A stretch of 52,333 nucleotides of DNA from an uncultured Victivallis sp. Lineage in GTDB: Bacteria; Verrucomicrobiota; Lentisphaeria; Victivallales; Victivallaceae. The stretch spans positions 1-52,333 of the forward strand of contig NZ_CALXSK010000024.1 in assembly GCF_944391105.1 (NCBI RefSeq), in the 5' to 3' direction. Below are positions 1 through 7,725 of this stretch, one piece after another. The position numbers were made by a program, and so were the translations under genes. Numbering within the stretch: the stretch's first letter is position 1; each line of letters starts with the position of its first letter. The notes beneath the pieces were generated by a model that was not told where the DNA came from, made no database searches, and saw only the letters and a program-made list of their open reading frames with translations.

Positions 1-7
1 GGATTTT

Positions 8-40
8 ACTCAATTCAAACTCGTAAAAAATTGAGTTTTT
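8..40 (+). terminator. Possible terminator of a gene left of the window
   Basis: ACTCAATT (8-15) pairs with AATTGAGT (29-36) and is followed directly by a run of T. The stem is AT-rich, so folding would be weak. It would end a transcript entering from the left edge. No gene is seen before it. Confidence 0.4.
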
Positions 41-80
41 CCCGGCATCGAAGTGGAATTTTATCATAGGAGATGAATGA

Positions 81-1037
81 ATGCATGCGATGGTTTTGAA
101 TGAGAAGCGGGAATTTGTCTGGAGCGAAGTTGCCGATCCGGTTCCGGGTGCGAACGATGTGGTGATCCGCATTCACGCGGCGGCGCTGAACCGGGCGGAT
201 CTGCTGCAGCGGGACGGGAACTACCCGCCGCCCCCGGGATGGCCGGAGTGGCCGGGGCTCGAAGTCGCCGGTGTGATCGAATCGGCGCCGGCGGTCTCCC
301 GCTGGAAAAAAGGGGAACGGGTCTGCGCGCTGCTCGGCGGCGGCGGCTATGCGGAGAAGGTCGCGGTTCCGCAGGACATGGTTCTGCCGGTGCCGGAACA
401 TGTTTCCCTGGAAGAGGCGGCCGGAATTCCGGAAGTGTTTGCGACAGCGTTCCTGAATCTCACACTGATTGCGGAGATGAAGTCGGGGGATACGGTGTTC
501 ATCCAGGCCGGAGCGAGCGGACTCGGACTTGCGGCGATTCAGCTTGCAAAACGGTGTGGAGCGAAAGTCATCACGACCGTCGGCAGCGATGAGAAAGGGG
601 AATTCGTCCGCAAACTCGGAGCGGACTGGATCGTGAACCGCCGGAAGGAGTCGCTCCCCGCGGTGCTCGAAGCGAATCCGCCGGACATCGCGCTCGACTG
701 CGTGGCGGGACCGGGACTGGGCGAGTGCGTGGTCAAGATGGCGCGCGGCGGCCGCTGGATCGTGCTGGCGACACTCGGAGGAAAGCTGACGCAGATCGAC
801 ATGGATCTCTTCTTCAAACGCGGAGTCCGGCTCATCGGCAGCACGCTGCGGAGCCGTTCGTCGGAAGAGAAGGCGCGGATTCTGGGGGAACTCGAACGGA
901 CGCTCTGGCCGGAATTTTCGGCGGGCCGCGTGAAATCGATTCTGCACAAGGTTCTGCCGATCTCGCAGGTCGAGGAGGCGCACCGGATCCTGCGCGATGG
1001 GGAAAACATCGGGAAAGTCGTCCTCACCGTGGAGTGA
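81..1037 (+). CDS. Zinc-independent quinone oxidoreductase-like MDR dehydrogenase
   Basis: This 318-residue protein belongs to the medium-chain dehydrogenase/reductase superfamily, quinone oxidoreductase branch (NADPH-dependent reduction of quinones or enones in the cytoplasm). The N-terminal GroES-like part has NRADLLQRDGNYPPPPG near residues 38-54 and GLEVAGVI near 60, both typical of the PIG3/QOR group. The Rossmann part has the nucleotide-binding stretch FIQAGASGLGLAAIQLAK near 140-157. The four-cysteine structural zinc site of classical alcohol dehydrogenases is absent. The chosen ATG has AGGAG about nine bases upstream. It is followed by a convergent GntR gene. The physiological substrate cannot be told from sequence. 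Confidence 0.88.
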   Translation: MHAMVLNEKREFVWSEVADPVPGANDVVIRIHAAALNRADLLQRDGNYPPPPGWPEWPGLEVAGVIESAPAVSRWKKGERVCALLGGGGYAEKVAVPQDMVLPVPEHVSLEEAAGIPEVFATAFLNLTLIAEMKSGDTVFIQAGASGLGLAAIQLAKRCGAKVITTVGSDEKGEFVRKLGADWIVNRRKESLPAVLEANPPDIALDCVAGPGLGECVVKMARGGRWIVLATLGGKLTQIDMDLFFKRGVRLIGSTLRSRSSEEKARILGELERTLWPEFSAGRVKSILHKVLPISQVEEAHRILRDGENIGKVVLTVE

Positions 1038-1073
1038 GGTTCCGTTCCGTCCCGGCTCTCACTGCCGCGGCGA

Positions 1074-2147
1074 CTAAGTGCAAGTGAGAGCCGGAGGCTG
1101 AACCGAATTACGTTCATAGAGCCTCGGCGTCAGATTGACGTGGAAAACCCGGTTGGGATTCTCGATCATGTCGAGCAAAGTTTCCGAGACTGCCGCCGCC
1201 ATTTCCGTGCTGCTGATGCCCACGGTGGTCAGCGGAGTCGGAAACTCCGCGTCGTCCGGGAGTTCCCCGCTGCACAGCAGACTCAGATCCTCCGGGATCG
1301 ACCAGTTGGTTTCCCGGCACGCACGCAGCACGCCCGGAGCCGCCGTGTCATTGATGACGAAAAGCGCCGTGAATTCCAGTTTCGGCCGATCCAAATGGGG
1401 AAGCAACGTCTCGAACGCCATCTGCGGAGAAAATTCGCCACACTCCATCCGGCTGTCGATTATAACACAGGAAGCCCCGGCATTTTCAACGACGTGAACG
1501 AAGGAGTCGGCAATCATGGCAATCCCGTTCAGGCACGGTTCGCAAATCAATACGCCGAACCGGCGATGCCCCCTGTTCAACAGATATTCCGCGGCATACA
1601 CTCCGCACATATGGTCATTCATGACGATCGAACTCAGCGGGAGTGACTCAAAATTTTTGGAAATGAAGAGCAATGGACGTGAATAATCCAGAAGGCCGCG
1701 AAACTCTTCCCTGGTGATATTTCTCGAAGGCGCCAAAATGGCGGCGGCATCACAATCGGCCTTCAACGCGCTGATGATGGAATTTGTCTCATAATGATAC
1801 ATCCGTTTCTGAAAATGCACTCCCCCCCGCCGACGGGAAAAATCCTCCATCCCCTGAATAAAAGCGGAAAGCCACTTGGACGGATACTCCGGAAGGCAGA
1901 GATGAACCAGTGCTCCCCGGCTGCGGCATAAAGTTCCGGTACTGTACACACCCCCCCGGGGAACAATCCGGATCAGATTTTCCTTCTCCAAACGATGCAG
2001 CGCGGCAAACACCACCCGGCGATTGACCGAATACTCCTCCTGGATCCGTCTCGTGGAGGGGAACAGCGAATCCTCCGGCATGTTTTCCAGAAGCGGGATC
2101 AATTTTCCGCAAAGCCGTTTCGCCTGAATCTCAATCTTTTCACGCAT
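1074..2147 (-). CDS. GntR-family transcriptional regulator with LacI-type sensor domain
   Basis: A 357-residue regulator. Residues 1-70 are a GntR winged helix (FPSTRRIQEEYSVNRRVVF, then ALHRLEKENLIRIVPRGG), and the rest is a periplasmic-binding-protein-like effector domain as in AraR-type regulators (MNDHMCGVYAAEYLLNRGHR, then FVINDTAAPGVLRACRE). The start is placed at the ATG at 2147 because AGGGGGAAG lies just upstream; longer readings to 2303 would run through the promoter region of the divergent pseudopilin gene. The divergent arrangement with the pseudopilin/glycosidase pair at 2324-5461 suggests it senses a sugar released by that enzyme and controls both directions through the inverted repeat at 2228-2261. 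The ligand is unknown. Confidence 0.88.
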   Translation of the reverse strand: MREKIEIQAKRLCGKLIPLLENMPEDSLFPSTRRIQEEYSVNRRVVFAALHRLEKENLIRIVPRGGVYSTGTLCRSRGALVHLCLPEYPSKWLSAFIQGMEDFSRRRGGVHFQKRMYHYETNSIISALKADCDAAAILAPSRNITREEFRGLLDYSRPLLFISKNFESLPLSSIVMNDHMCGVYAAEYLLNRGHRRFGVLICEPCLNGIAMIADSFVHVVENAGASCVIIDSRMECGEFSPQMAFETLLPHLDRPKLEFTALFVINDTAAPGVLRACRETNWSIPEDLSLLCSGELPDDAEFPTPLTTVGISSTEMAAAVSETLLDMIENPNRVFHVNLTPRLYERNSVQPPALTCT

Positions 2148-2227
2148 GACTTCCCCCTCTCTCGAACAACATAAGATAATCCGACAACGGGGATCTGTCA
2201 ACTCGGAGCCGGACAGAAAAAAAGATT

Positions 2228-2270
2228 TATGTAACCAGGGATTGCTCCATCTGGTCACATATGGTATAAT
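2228..2270 (+). promoter_or_regulatory. Promoter and inverted repeat between GntR and pseudopilin genes
   Basis: The -10 hexamer TATAAT (2265-2270) lies 17 bases from a weak -35 TTGCTC (2242-2247), driving the pseudopilin gene at 2324. ATGTAACCAG (2229-2238) and CTGGTCACAT (2251-2260) form an inverted repeat with one mismatch, extended by a T/A pair outside, and surround the -35 box. The position fits an operator of the divergent GntR regulator; this is inferred from layout. Confidence 0.6.
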
Positions 2271-2323
2271 TACAGTACAGCGCAAGAAAACGGCTGCGGG
2301 CAAATATCAGGAAAGGGTTCGTT

Positions 2324-3043
2324 ATGCACAGAAAATTTACATTAATCGAGCTTCTTGTTGTAATTGCGATCATCACAATTCTTGCTGCGATGCTGTTGCC
2401 GGCACTGCAACAGGCACGGGAAAGAGGATACGATGCCAATTGCCGGGGACAACTTCGGCAATGCATACTGGCTATGCAGCTTTATGCGGATCAGTACAAC
2501 GACTGGATGTTCAGTCATATGAGTTACGGGAGCCAGACCATGCCGTGGGCGTATTTTCTGGTGCTGCAGGAAAAGTTTGCGCAGAAGAAGAATTTCGTCT
2601 GTCCCAGCCGCAAAGCCGGTCTGGAGGAGTCGAGCTGGTGGTTTTACAGTTACGGCTTTTACCGGAATGATGACAACTTTCAGAACGGACATTACTCCAG
2701 CTGGACCCCGCGCTGGGCTGCGCCGGGAACGGATCGTGGAGATTTCTGCGTAAAAGACATCGCCGGCGACAGCTGCTTCTACTCGATACGCAAGATGAAG
2801 CGGCTCTCTCAGATTGGCATGATTGCTGACAGCGGAAAGGAGAACCCGCTGTATTCCACCTGGGATTTTGTCGCCTGCGAATCCCCCGGAACCGTGGGGC
2901 ACGTGTCCTTGACCCACAACTCCCGCTGCAACATGGCTTACGTCGACGGGCATGTTGGAAGCAACACCCTGACGGATTTGCGGAAGGATCATTTCACCTG
3001 GTTTTCCATCGACGGACGCCGGTGCTGGTTTTCATCACTTTAA
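2324..3043 (+). CDS. Solitary pseudopilin, prepilin N-terminal motif and H-X9-DG C-terminus
   Basis: A 239-residue type II secretion/type IV pilin-like protein. The short basic leader MHRK precedes the class III signal [20 protein letters not shown], with Glu at mature position 5; prepilin peptidase would cleave before Phe5 of the precursor and methylate it. The membrane helix is followed by the usual ALQQARERG. The globular domain is Cys- and Trp-rich and ends with [12 protein letters not shown], the H-X9-DG motif of the Planctomycetota/Lentisphaerota family. AGGAAAGG supports the ATG. The glycosidase gene begins 18 bases downstream, so the two are very likely co-transcribed. The role is unproven; substrate binding at the surface or help in secreting the partner enzyme are possible. 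Confidence 0.93.
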   Translation: MHRKFTLIELLVVIAIITILAAMLLPALQQARERGYDANCRGQLRQCILAMQLYADQYNDWMFSHMSYGSQTMPWAYFLVLQEKFAQKKNFVCPSRKAGLEESSWWFYSYGFYRNDDNFQNGHYSSWTPRWAAPGTDRGDFCVKDIAGDSCFYSIRKMKRLSQIGMIADSGKENPLYSTWDFVACESPGTVGHVSLTHNSRCNMAYVDGHVGSNTLTDLRKDHFTWFSIDGRRCWFSSL

Positions 3044-3061
3044 GAGGAACAGGACACGACA

Positions 3062-5461
3062 ATGCAGATCAACAGATGGCTTATTTTCATAATCGCAATT
3101 TCCGCGTTGATTGTTGAAACCAATGCGGCAACCATCACGGCAGAAGCGCCGGGAACCGTTTTCACCAACCGTGAGCCTCTCCGCTTTCAGCTGAATCAGA
3201 GACCTCCGGCTCCTCTCCGGTACGAAGTCAGGAATTTTCGGGGGAGGATTGTAACTGCCGGAGAATGGAGCGGAGAAGGTCATCTGGAGCTTGCGCCGCT
3301 TCCGCCGGGCTATTACGTTCTATCCACAGGAGAGAAAAACCGGGAATGCAGTTTCGTTGTAACCGTGGATCCGGCCGAACGAAAACCATCCGGAGAGAGC
3401 CCGTTTGCGCTCGATTCGGCTCAGAGCTGGCACGGAGGGGGCGTAAAAGGATACCCGCTCACGGCAGAACTCATGCGGCGCACCGGAACGTCAATGGCCC
3501 GGGAGCGCCTGAGCTGGGCCTCGGTGGGAAAAGATCCTCGAAGTGCAGACGGGAAGATCGGCAACTTCAACTGGTGGAGCTATGACATCAGCATTTCCGA
3601 GCAGGCAAAACGCGGCGTCAGAATCTGCAATGTATTTCATGACGCTCCGGCATGGAGCCGGACCGCTGGAGAGAGACTGCCGAACGACCTGCTTGCCCTC
3701 TACCGGTTCGGGAAAGCCGCTGCGACAAAATTCAAAGGACAGGTTCATGCGTGGGAATTCTGGAATGAACAGGACGCGGCACTGCTGCCGGCCTGGGATT
3801 ACGCTTCCGGCTTGAAGGCGTTTTACTGCGGAGTCAAGGCCGCTGATCCGGAATTGCCGGTTTTACCCGGAGGTCTCGCGCACGTGCCTCCGATTCCAAG
3901 CAGCGAAGTTGTTTTGCAGAATGATGCCGGAGCCTATTTCGATATCTATAACATCCACGTTTACAAAGGGATTTCGGAATATCCGTCGGTCATAGGCGGT
4001 GTCCGCAGCATACTGGAAAAATATAACAGTGTGAAACCGATCTGGGTCACGGAAAACGGGACGAACATCGAAGGCGTGAGTGAAGCTGCCAGTTCCGTTC
4101 CCGGCTTTCGAGCCCATTCTCCGAGGCAGGAACTGCTCATTGCGGAGTTTATTCCGAAAACCAATCTGGCACTGCTGGCCGCCGGGGTTGCACGCAACTT
4201 TTTCTTTGTTCTGCCCCCTTATGAGGAACGCGAAGGCTCGAAGGACTGGGGGCTGCTGCGACGCGATTGGACGGCCAAACCGGGATATGCAGCATTCGCA
4301 AACCTGACCGCGCAACTTTCGGCCGCCCGGTTTCTCGGGGAATATTCCGCCGGATCCGGGATCCGGGCCTTTCTGTTCGAGCAGCCGGATGGCGGCAGAA
4401 CGCTCGTTTACTGGAGCCTCTCGGAAGTGGATGACGGAAAATCCACTGGAGAATCGCGCGACTTCACTCTGCCCGTCACCGGCGGGGAAACGCTTTCTCA
4501 GTGCGACATTTTCGGAACACCGATGGAAATCCGGAAAACGCAGAGGAAACTCGAACTGACGGCAAAACGATATCCGGTCTATCTCTCCGGGCTGAAGGGA
4601 ATCGAACCGACCATTCCGGTACCGGACAGGAAAATCCAGCCGGGCCCGGAAGTCGGTGACAAAAACATCGTGCTTCAGGTGCGTCTCTCGGATGATTTCA
4701 CTGTTGCGGCCGGAGGCAGTTCCGTAGACCTCAAAACCACCCCTGCCCGCTTGACACTGGTGGCCTTCAATCTTTCCGACCGTGAAAAGAGCGGAATTCT
4801 CACGCTCACAGGCGGTGAGGTCTCAGGTCTGGAACAGAGGGTCCGTATTCCCGCATTTGGAAAATGTGAACTGCCGATTGCAATTACCCCCCGGATTCCG
4901 GAAGGGGCAAGCGGAGTTGATCTTGTTTTCTCCGGAACATTCGAGGACAGAGCAATCAGCCGTCTGACACTGCCGGTTCGCTCATTCAAAAAAATCATTG
5001 ACACAGCCATGACCCGCTTGATGCCGCAGACGGGAGATCCGAGTTACTGGCGAGCCAACGCTTCGGCTCCCATGAAAATCACGCGCGACAAGAAGGAGGG
5101 AGCGGTCCGGTTCGAAACCCGTTTCCCCCATAAAACGGACTACTGGATCTATCCGGAATATCTCCTGAAATTGCCGGAAGAGTCCCTTGCCGGAGCGTAC
5201 GCCATCGCGTTTGAGATCAAGGCTGACCCTGACGTGAAAATCAGCCAGTCTCTGTTGATGGTCGTTCCGCATGTGGAAAAGGAGGGAAATGCCGGAACCG
5301 TTTATCTGCCGTATTCTCCTCCGACCGCCGACTGGAAGGAGGTCATCGTTCCGCTGGAGGCAGTCGATCCGGCCGACATCAGGATGATCCGGCTCGGGAT
5401 GAATACCGATGGCGACGCCACTTACTGGGTCCGGAACATGCGGATTTTATTCCTCAAATAA
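3062..5461 (+). CDS. Secreted clan GH-A glycoside hydrolase with C-terminal beta domains
   Basis: A 799-residue exported enzyme. The signal peptide is residues 1-22 (LIFIIAISALIVETNA, cleavage before ATIT). A TIM-barrel catalytic domain spans roughly 110-430: the acid/base Glu is E236 in AWEFWNEQDA and the nucleophile is probably E331 in IWVTENGTN, the Asn-Glu and Glu pair of clan GH-A (GH39 and GH5 relatives). The C-terminal 350 residues are beta-rich and end in a domain resembling a carbohydrate-binding jelly roll (MNTDGDATYWVRNMRILF). It sits 18 bases behind a pseudopilin gene and opposite a GntR regulator. The GH family and sugar specificity are uncertain; a beta-xylosidase- or endoglycosidase-type activity is possible. 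Confidence 0.8.
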   Translation: MQINRWLIFIIAISALIVETNAATITAEAPGTVFTNREPLRFQLNQRPPAPLRYEVRNFRGRIVTAGEWSGEGHLELAPLPPGYYVLSTGEKNRECSFVVTVDPAERKPSGESPFALDSAQSWHGGGVKGYPLTAELMRRTGTSMARERLSWASVGKDPRSADGKIGNFNWWSYDISISEQAKRGVRICNVFHDAPAWSRTAGERLPNDLLALYRFGKAAATKFKGQVHAWEFWNEQDAALLPAWDYASGLKAFYCGVKAADPELPVLPGGLAHVPPIPSSEVVLQNDAGAYFDIYNIHVYKGISEYPSVIGGVRSILEKYNSVKPIWVTENGTNIEGVSEAASSVPGFRAHSPRQELLIAEFIPKTNLALLAAGVARNFFFVLPPYEEREGSKDWGLLRRDWTAKPGYAAFANLTAQLSAARFLGEYSAGSGIRAFLFEQPDGGRTLVYWSLSEVDDGKSTGESRDFTLPVTGGETLSQCDIFGTPMEIRKTQRKLELTAKRYPVYLSGLKGIEPTIPVPDRKIQPGPEVGDKNIVLQVRLSDDFTVAAGGSSVDLKTTPARLTLVAFNLSDREKSGILTLTGGEVSGLEQRVRIPAFGKCELPIAITPRIPEGASGVDLVFSGTFEDRAISRLTLPVRSFKKIIDTAMTRLMPQTGDPSYWRANASAPMKITRDKKEGAVRFETRFPHKTDYWIYPEYLLKLPEESLAGAYAIAFEIKADPDVKISQSLLMVVPHVEKEGNAGTVYLPYSPPTADWKEVIVPLEAVDPADIRMIRLGMNTDGDATYWVRNMRILFLK

Positions 5462-5537
5462 ACCGTTTCCAGAGGCGATCAGGATTTCCCGGAGTTTACA
5501 GGGCTCTCCGGGGAAAAGCCATGAATCTTATCGAAAT

Positions 5538-5573
5538 ACGCGCTTCTCCTGCTGCGGGAAGCGCGTTCTTTTT
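5538..5573 (+). terminator. Rho-independent terminator after the GH-A glycosidase
   Basis: ACGCGCTTC (5538-5546) pairs perfectly with GAAGCGCGT (5558-5566), followed by TTCTTTTT. It closes the pseudopilin-glycosidase transcript and separates it from the LacI cassette. Confidence 0.85.
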
Positions 5574-5666
5574 CGTCGATACAAATGGATGAGGTCGGCT
5601 CGTTTCTGTCGCAGCGGCGGGAAACAAGCCGGTTCCGGGTTTTTCGTTCCTCCGGATATCTCATTG

Positions 5667-5769
5667 AGGAAACCTGTTTCCTGCGATGTGACTTTATTTT
5701 GTTTTTTTTGAATCCGCCTCTTGACATTGGATTTGATTTTTGGTATAATATATCAGGAAACAAGTTTCC
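5667..5769 (+). promoter_or_regulatory. Consensus promoter bracketed by two LacI-type operators
   Basis: The -35 TTGACA (5721-5726) and -10 TATAAT (5744-5749) are both perfect, with a 17-base spacer. The palindrome AGGAAACCTGTTTCCT (5667-5682) lies upstream, and GGAAACAAGTTTCC (5756-5769) lies over the likely start of transcription. Their centres are 88 bases apart. Both share the half site GGAAAC, as expected for one dimeric regulator. The LacI gene starting at 5791 is the obvious candidate, giving autoregulation with possible DNA looping. Confidence 0.75.
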
Positions 5770-5790
5770 GAAACGAGTGAAAGAGAGATT

Positions 5791-6921
5791 ATGATAGCCA
5801 GAAAAAGTACGATTCGAGACGTTTCGCAGCTGGCGGGAGTGTCGATCAGCACCGTCTCGCGTGTACTGAACAACCGGGAGAAGGCGCGGACGATTCCTGC
5901 CGAGGTCCGCAAGCGCGTCCTTGTCTGCGCCGAGCAGCTGAACTATGTGCCGAACGCGAATGCGCGCCGGGTCTTCACCCATCGCGCCGGAATCATCGGG
6001 CTTCTCGTGCCGTCGCATACCCGGATGAACATGCACATCTTCGAGGACGGCCACCTGACCCGACTGATCAGCGGCGTTGAGGCCGGCATCGAAAACAGCG
6101 ACTTCCGGCTGCTGCTGATCTTCAACGACAAGCGTTTCATGGACGACCGCGAATACATGTCGCTCATCCAGTCGCAGAACATCGACGGGCTGCTGGTGTG
6201 GGGCGCCCAGCCGAGCGAAACTTTCTGGCAGGAGCCGGTCGAGGCCGGGCTGCCGATCATGTTCGCCGTCACCGTTCCGGGACCGCTTGAACAGTACAAC
6301 TACACCATCAACGCGACCCGGGCCGGAACCCGCAAGGCGCTGGAGCTTCTCGCGTCGCACGGACACCGCCGCATCCTGCAGCTGCATGAGACGCACAATG
6401 CGTTTCTCGAGCGGCAGATGGATGCGGGAATCGCGGATTTCCTGCGGGAGAGGCCCGGCATCACGATCGACGTGCAGGACATCCGGAGTTCCGGCGATGA
6501 GATCGCCGTGCCGCTGTTCCGGCGGCCGGGAGCTCCCACTGCGGTGCTCGCCTACAACTACTCCATGGGAGTTGAGGCGTACGGGCGGCTGGCGGAAGCC
6601 GGGATCAGGGTCCCGGATGAGATCGAAATCGTCTCCTGTTACAGTTATCAGAGCAGGAAAAGCTGGGTGTCCACCGTCGTGGTGGACGATTATGAGATCG
6701 GCCGCACGGCCGTGAAGAACCTGCAGAAGCTGATCGAATCGCCCGACCGCAGGCTTCAGGCGGAGATTCCATTTTCTTTTTTTTTCGGCCAGACCACCCG
6801 GAATGCCGCTGACGTACCGACCCCCGAACGCATCGGAGAAAAACAGCGCGGGAGCGTGACGGAATCCTCCGTCCCGCAACCGCTTCAAAGACCGTATTGT
6901 GCCCGAACATCCGAATCATAA
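5791..6921 (+). CDS. LacI-family transcriptional regulator
   Basis: A 376-residue repressor-type protein. The N-terminal HTH is canonical (TIRDVSQLAGVSISTVSRVL, residues 7-26) followed by the hinge helix NYVPNANARRVFTHRAGIIG. The periplasmic-binding-protein core shows GLLVPSH, LLIFNDKRFMDDREYM and, near the end, the common VVVDDYEIGRTAVKNLQKL. The tail after about residue 345 is low complexity and follows a T-run encoding FSFFFG. The ATG has AGAGAG upstream. It is first in a tight series: the pseudopilin starts 15 bases after its stop and a GH2 enzyme follows. Two palindromic operators in its own promoter suggest it represses itself and the enzyme genes until a sugar binds. Confidence 0.92.
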   Translation: MIARKSTIRDVSQLAGVSISTVSRVLNNREKARTIPAEVRKRVLVCAEQLNYVPNANARRVFTHRAGIIGLLVPSHTRMNMHIFEDGHLTRLISGVEAGIENSDFRLLLIFNDKRFMDDREYMSLIQSQNIDGLLVWGAQPSETFWQEPVEAGLPIMFAVTVPGPLEQYNYTINATRAGTRKALELLASHGHRRILQLHETHNAFLERQMDAGIADFLRERPGITIDVQDIRSSGDEIAVPLFRRPGAPTAVLAYNYSMGVEAYGRLAEAGIRVPDEIEIVSCYSYQSRKSWVSTVVVDDYEIGRTAVKNLQKLIESPDRRLQAEIPFSFFFGQTTRNAADVPTPERIGEKQRGSVTESSVPQPLQRPYCARTSES

Positions 6922-6936
6922 AGAAAGGAACGGATC

Positions 6937-7668
6937 ATGAGAAAACACACTTTCACCCTGATCGAACTGCTGGTCGTCATTGCGATCATCGCCATTCTCG
7001 CCGCCATGCTGCTGCCCGCGCTGAACCAGGCGCGCGAACGGGCCCGCAATGCGAGCTGCATGAACAACCTGAAGCAGTTGGGACAGGCCGGAATGCTTTA
7101 CGCTTCGGACTACAACGATACGATCGTCCCGTCAATCGCCCCGGCCGACCAGGGCGACACCCCCAGATGGAAGAAGCCGAATTACTGGACCGCGCTGCTC
7201 GCTCCCTACATCAACGGCAGGCAGCCCAGACTGGGCGAAGATACATTCGAGGATATGAATGAACTCAAGGTCGCAATCTGCCCGTCCATGCCGACCCGGT
7301 TCGGCTACGGCCACAACAGCTGGTTTTTGAGCATCAAAGCCACGGCACACGCCGCGGTCGGTGCCGACAACAACAACAAATACGTCAAGTACGGCAGATT
7401 CAGCAAGGCCTCCTCTGTCGTGTTTCTCGCCGACAACCAGCTCAACTGCATGAAGGATTACGACTACAACGCCAAACCCGAGAACTGGAGCGCGCTCCTT
7501 GTCTGCGGGAGTATGGGATTCGTAGACTGGTGGCCGACGCTCGATTTCCGTCACAACATGACCGCCAACATCGTCTGGCTCGATGGCCACGTCGCTCCGA
7601 TGCACAAGAATTCCGGCATCATCAATGGGACCGACTGTGACAGACTCTACTGGGGCAAACTGGACTGA
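6937..7668 (+). CDS. Solitary pseudopilin, H-X9-DG type
   Basis: A 243-residue pseudopilin. Leader MRKHT, then [20 protein letters not shown] (residues 6-25) with the conserved Glu, followed by [18 protein letters not shown], the standard family helix. The C-terminus has [13 protein letters not shown], an exact H-X9-DG. AAAGGAACGG provides the ribosome binding site. It lies between the LacI gene (15-base gap) and the GH2 gene (57-base gap), so all three are probably one operon. The globular domain contains YNDTIVPS and several aromatic residues that could contact glycans, but nothing direct shows a ligand. Confidence 0.94.
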   Translation: MRKHTFTLIELLVVIAIIAILAAMLLPALNQARERARNASCMNNLKQLGQAGMLYASDYNDTIVPSIAPADQGDTPRWKKPNYWTALLAPYINGRQPRLGEDTFEDMNELKVAICPSMPTRFGYGHNSWFLSIKATAHAAVGADNNNKYVKYGRFSKASSVVFLADNQLNCMKDYDYNAKPENWSALLVCGSMGFVDWWPTLDFRHNMTANIVWLDGHVAPMHKNSGIINGTDCDRLYWGKLD

Positions 7669-7725
7669 AGCGGCTCCGCCGCGCAGCTTTCCGGCCGTTT
7701 CACTCATAACTTGCAGGGAGTATCC

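Noticed and set aside
5479..6888. A 469-residue minus-strand open frame
   Set aside because: It is antisense to the LacI gene and covers its promoter and operators.
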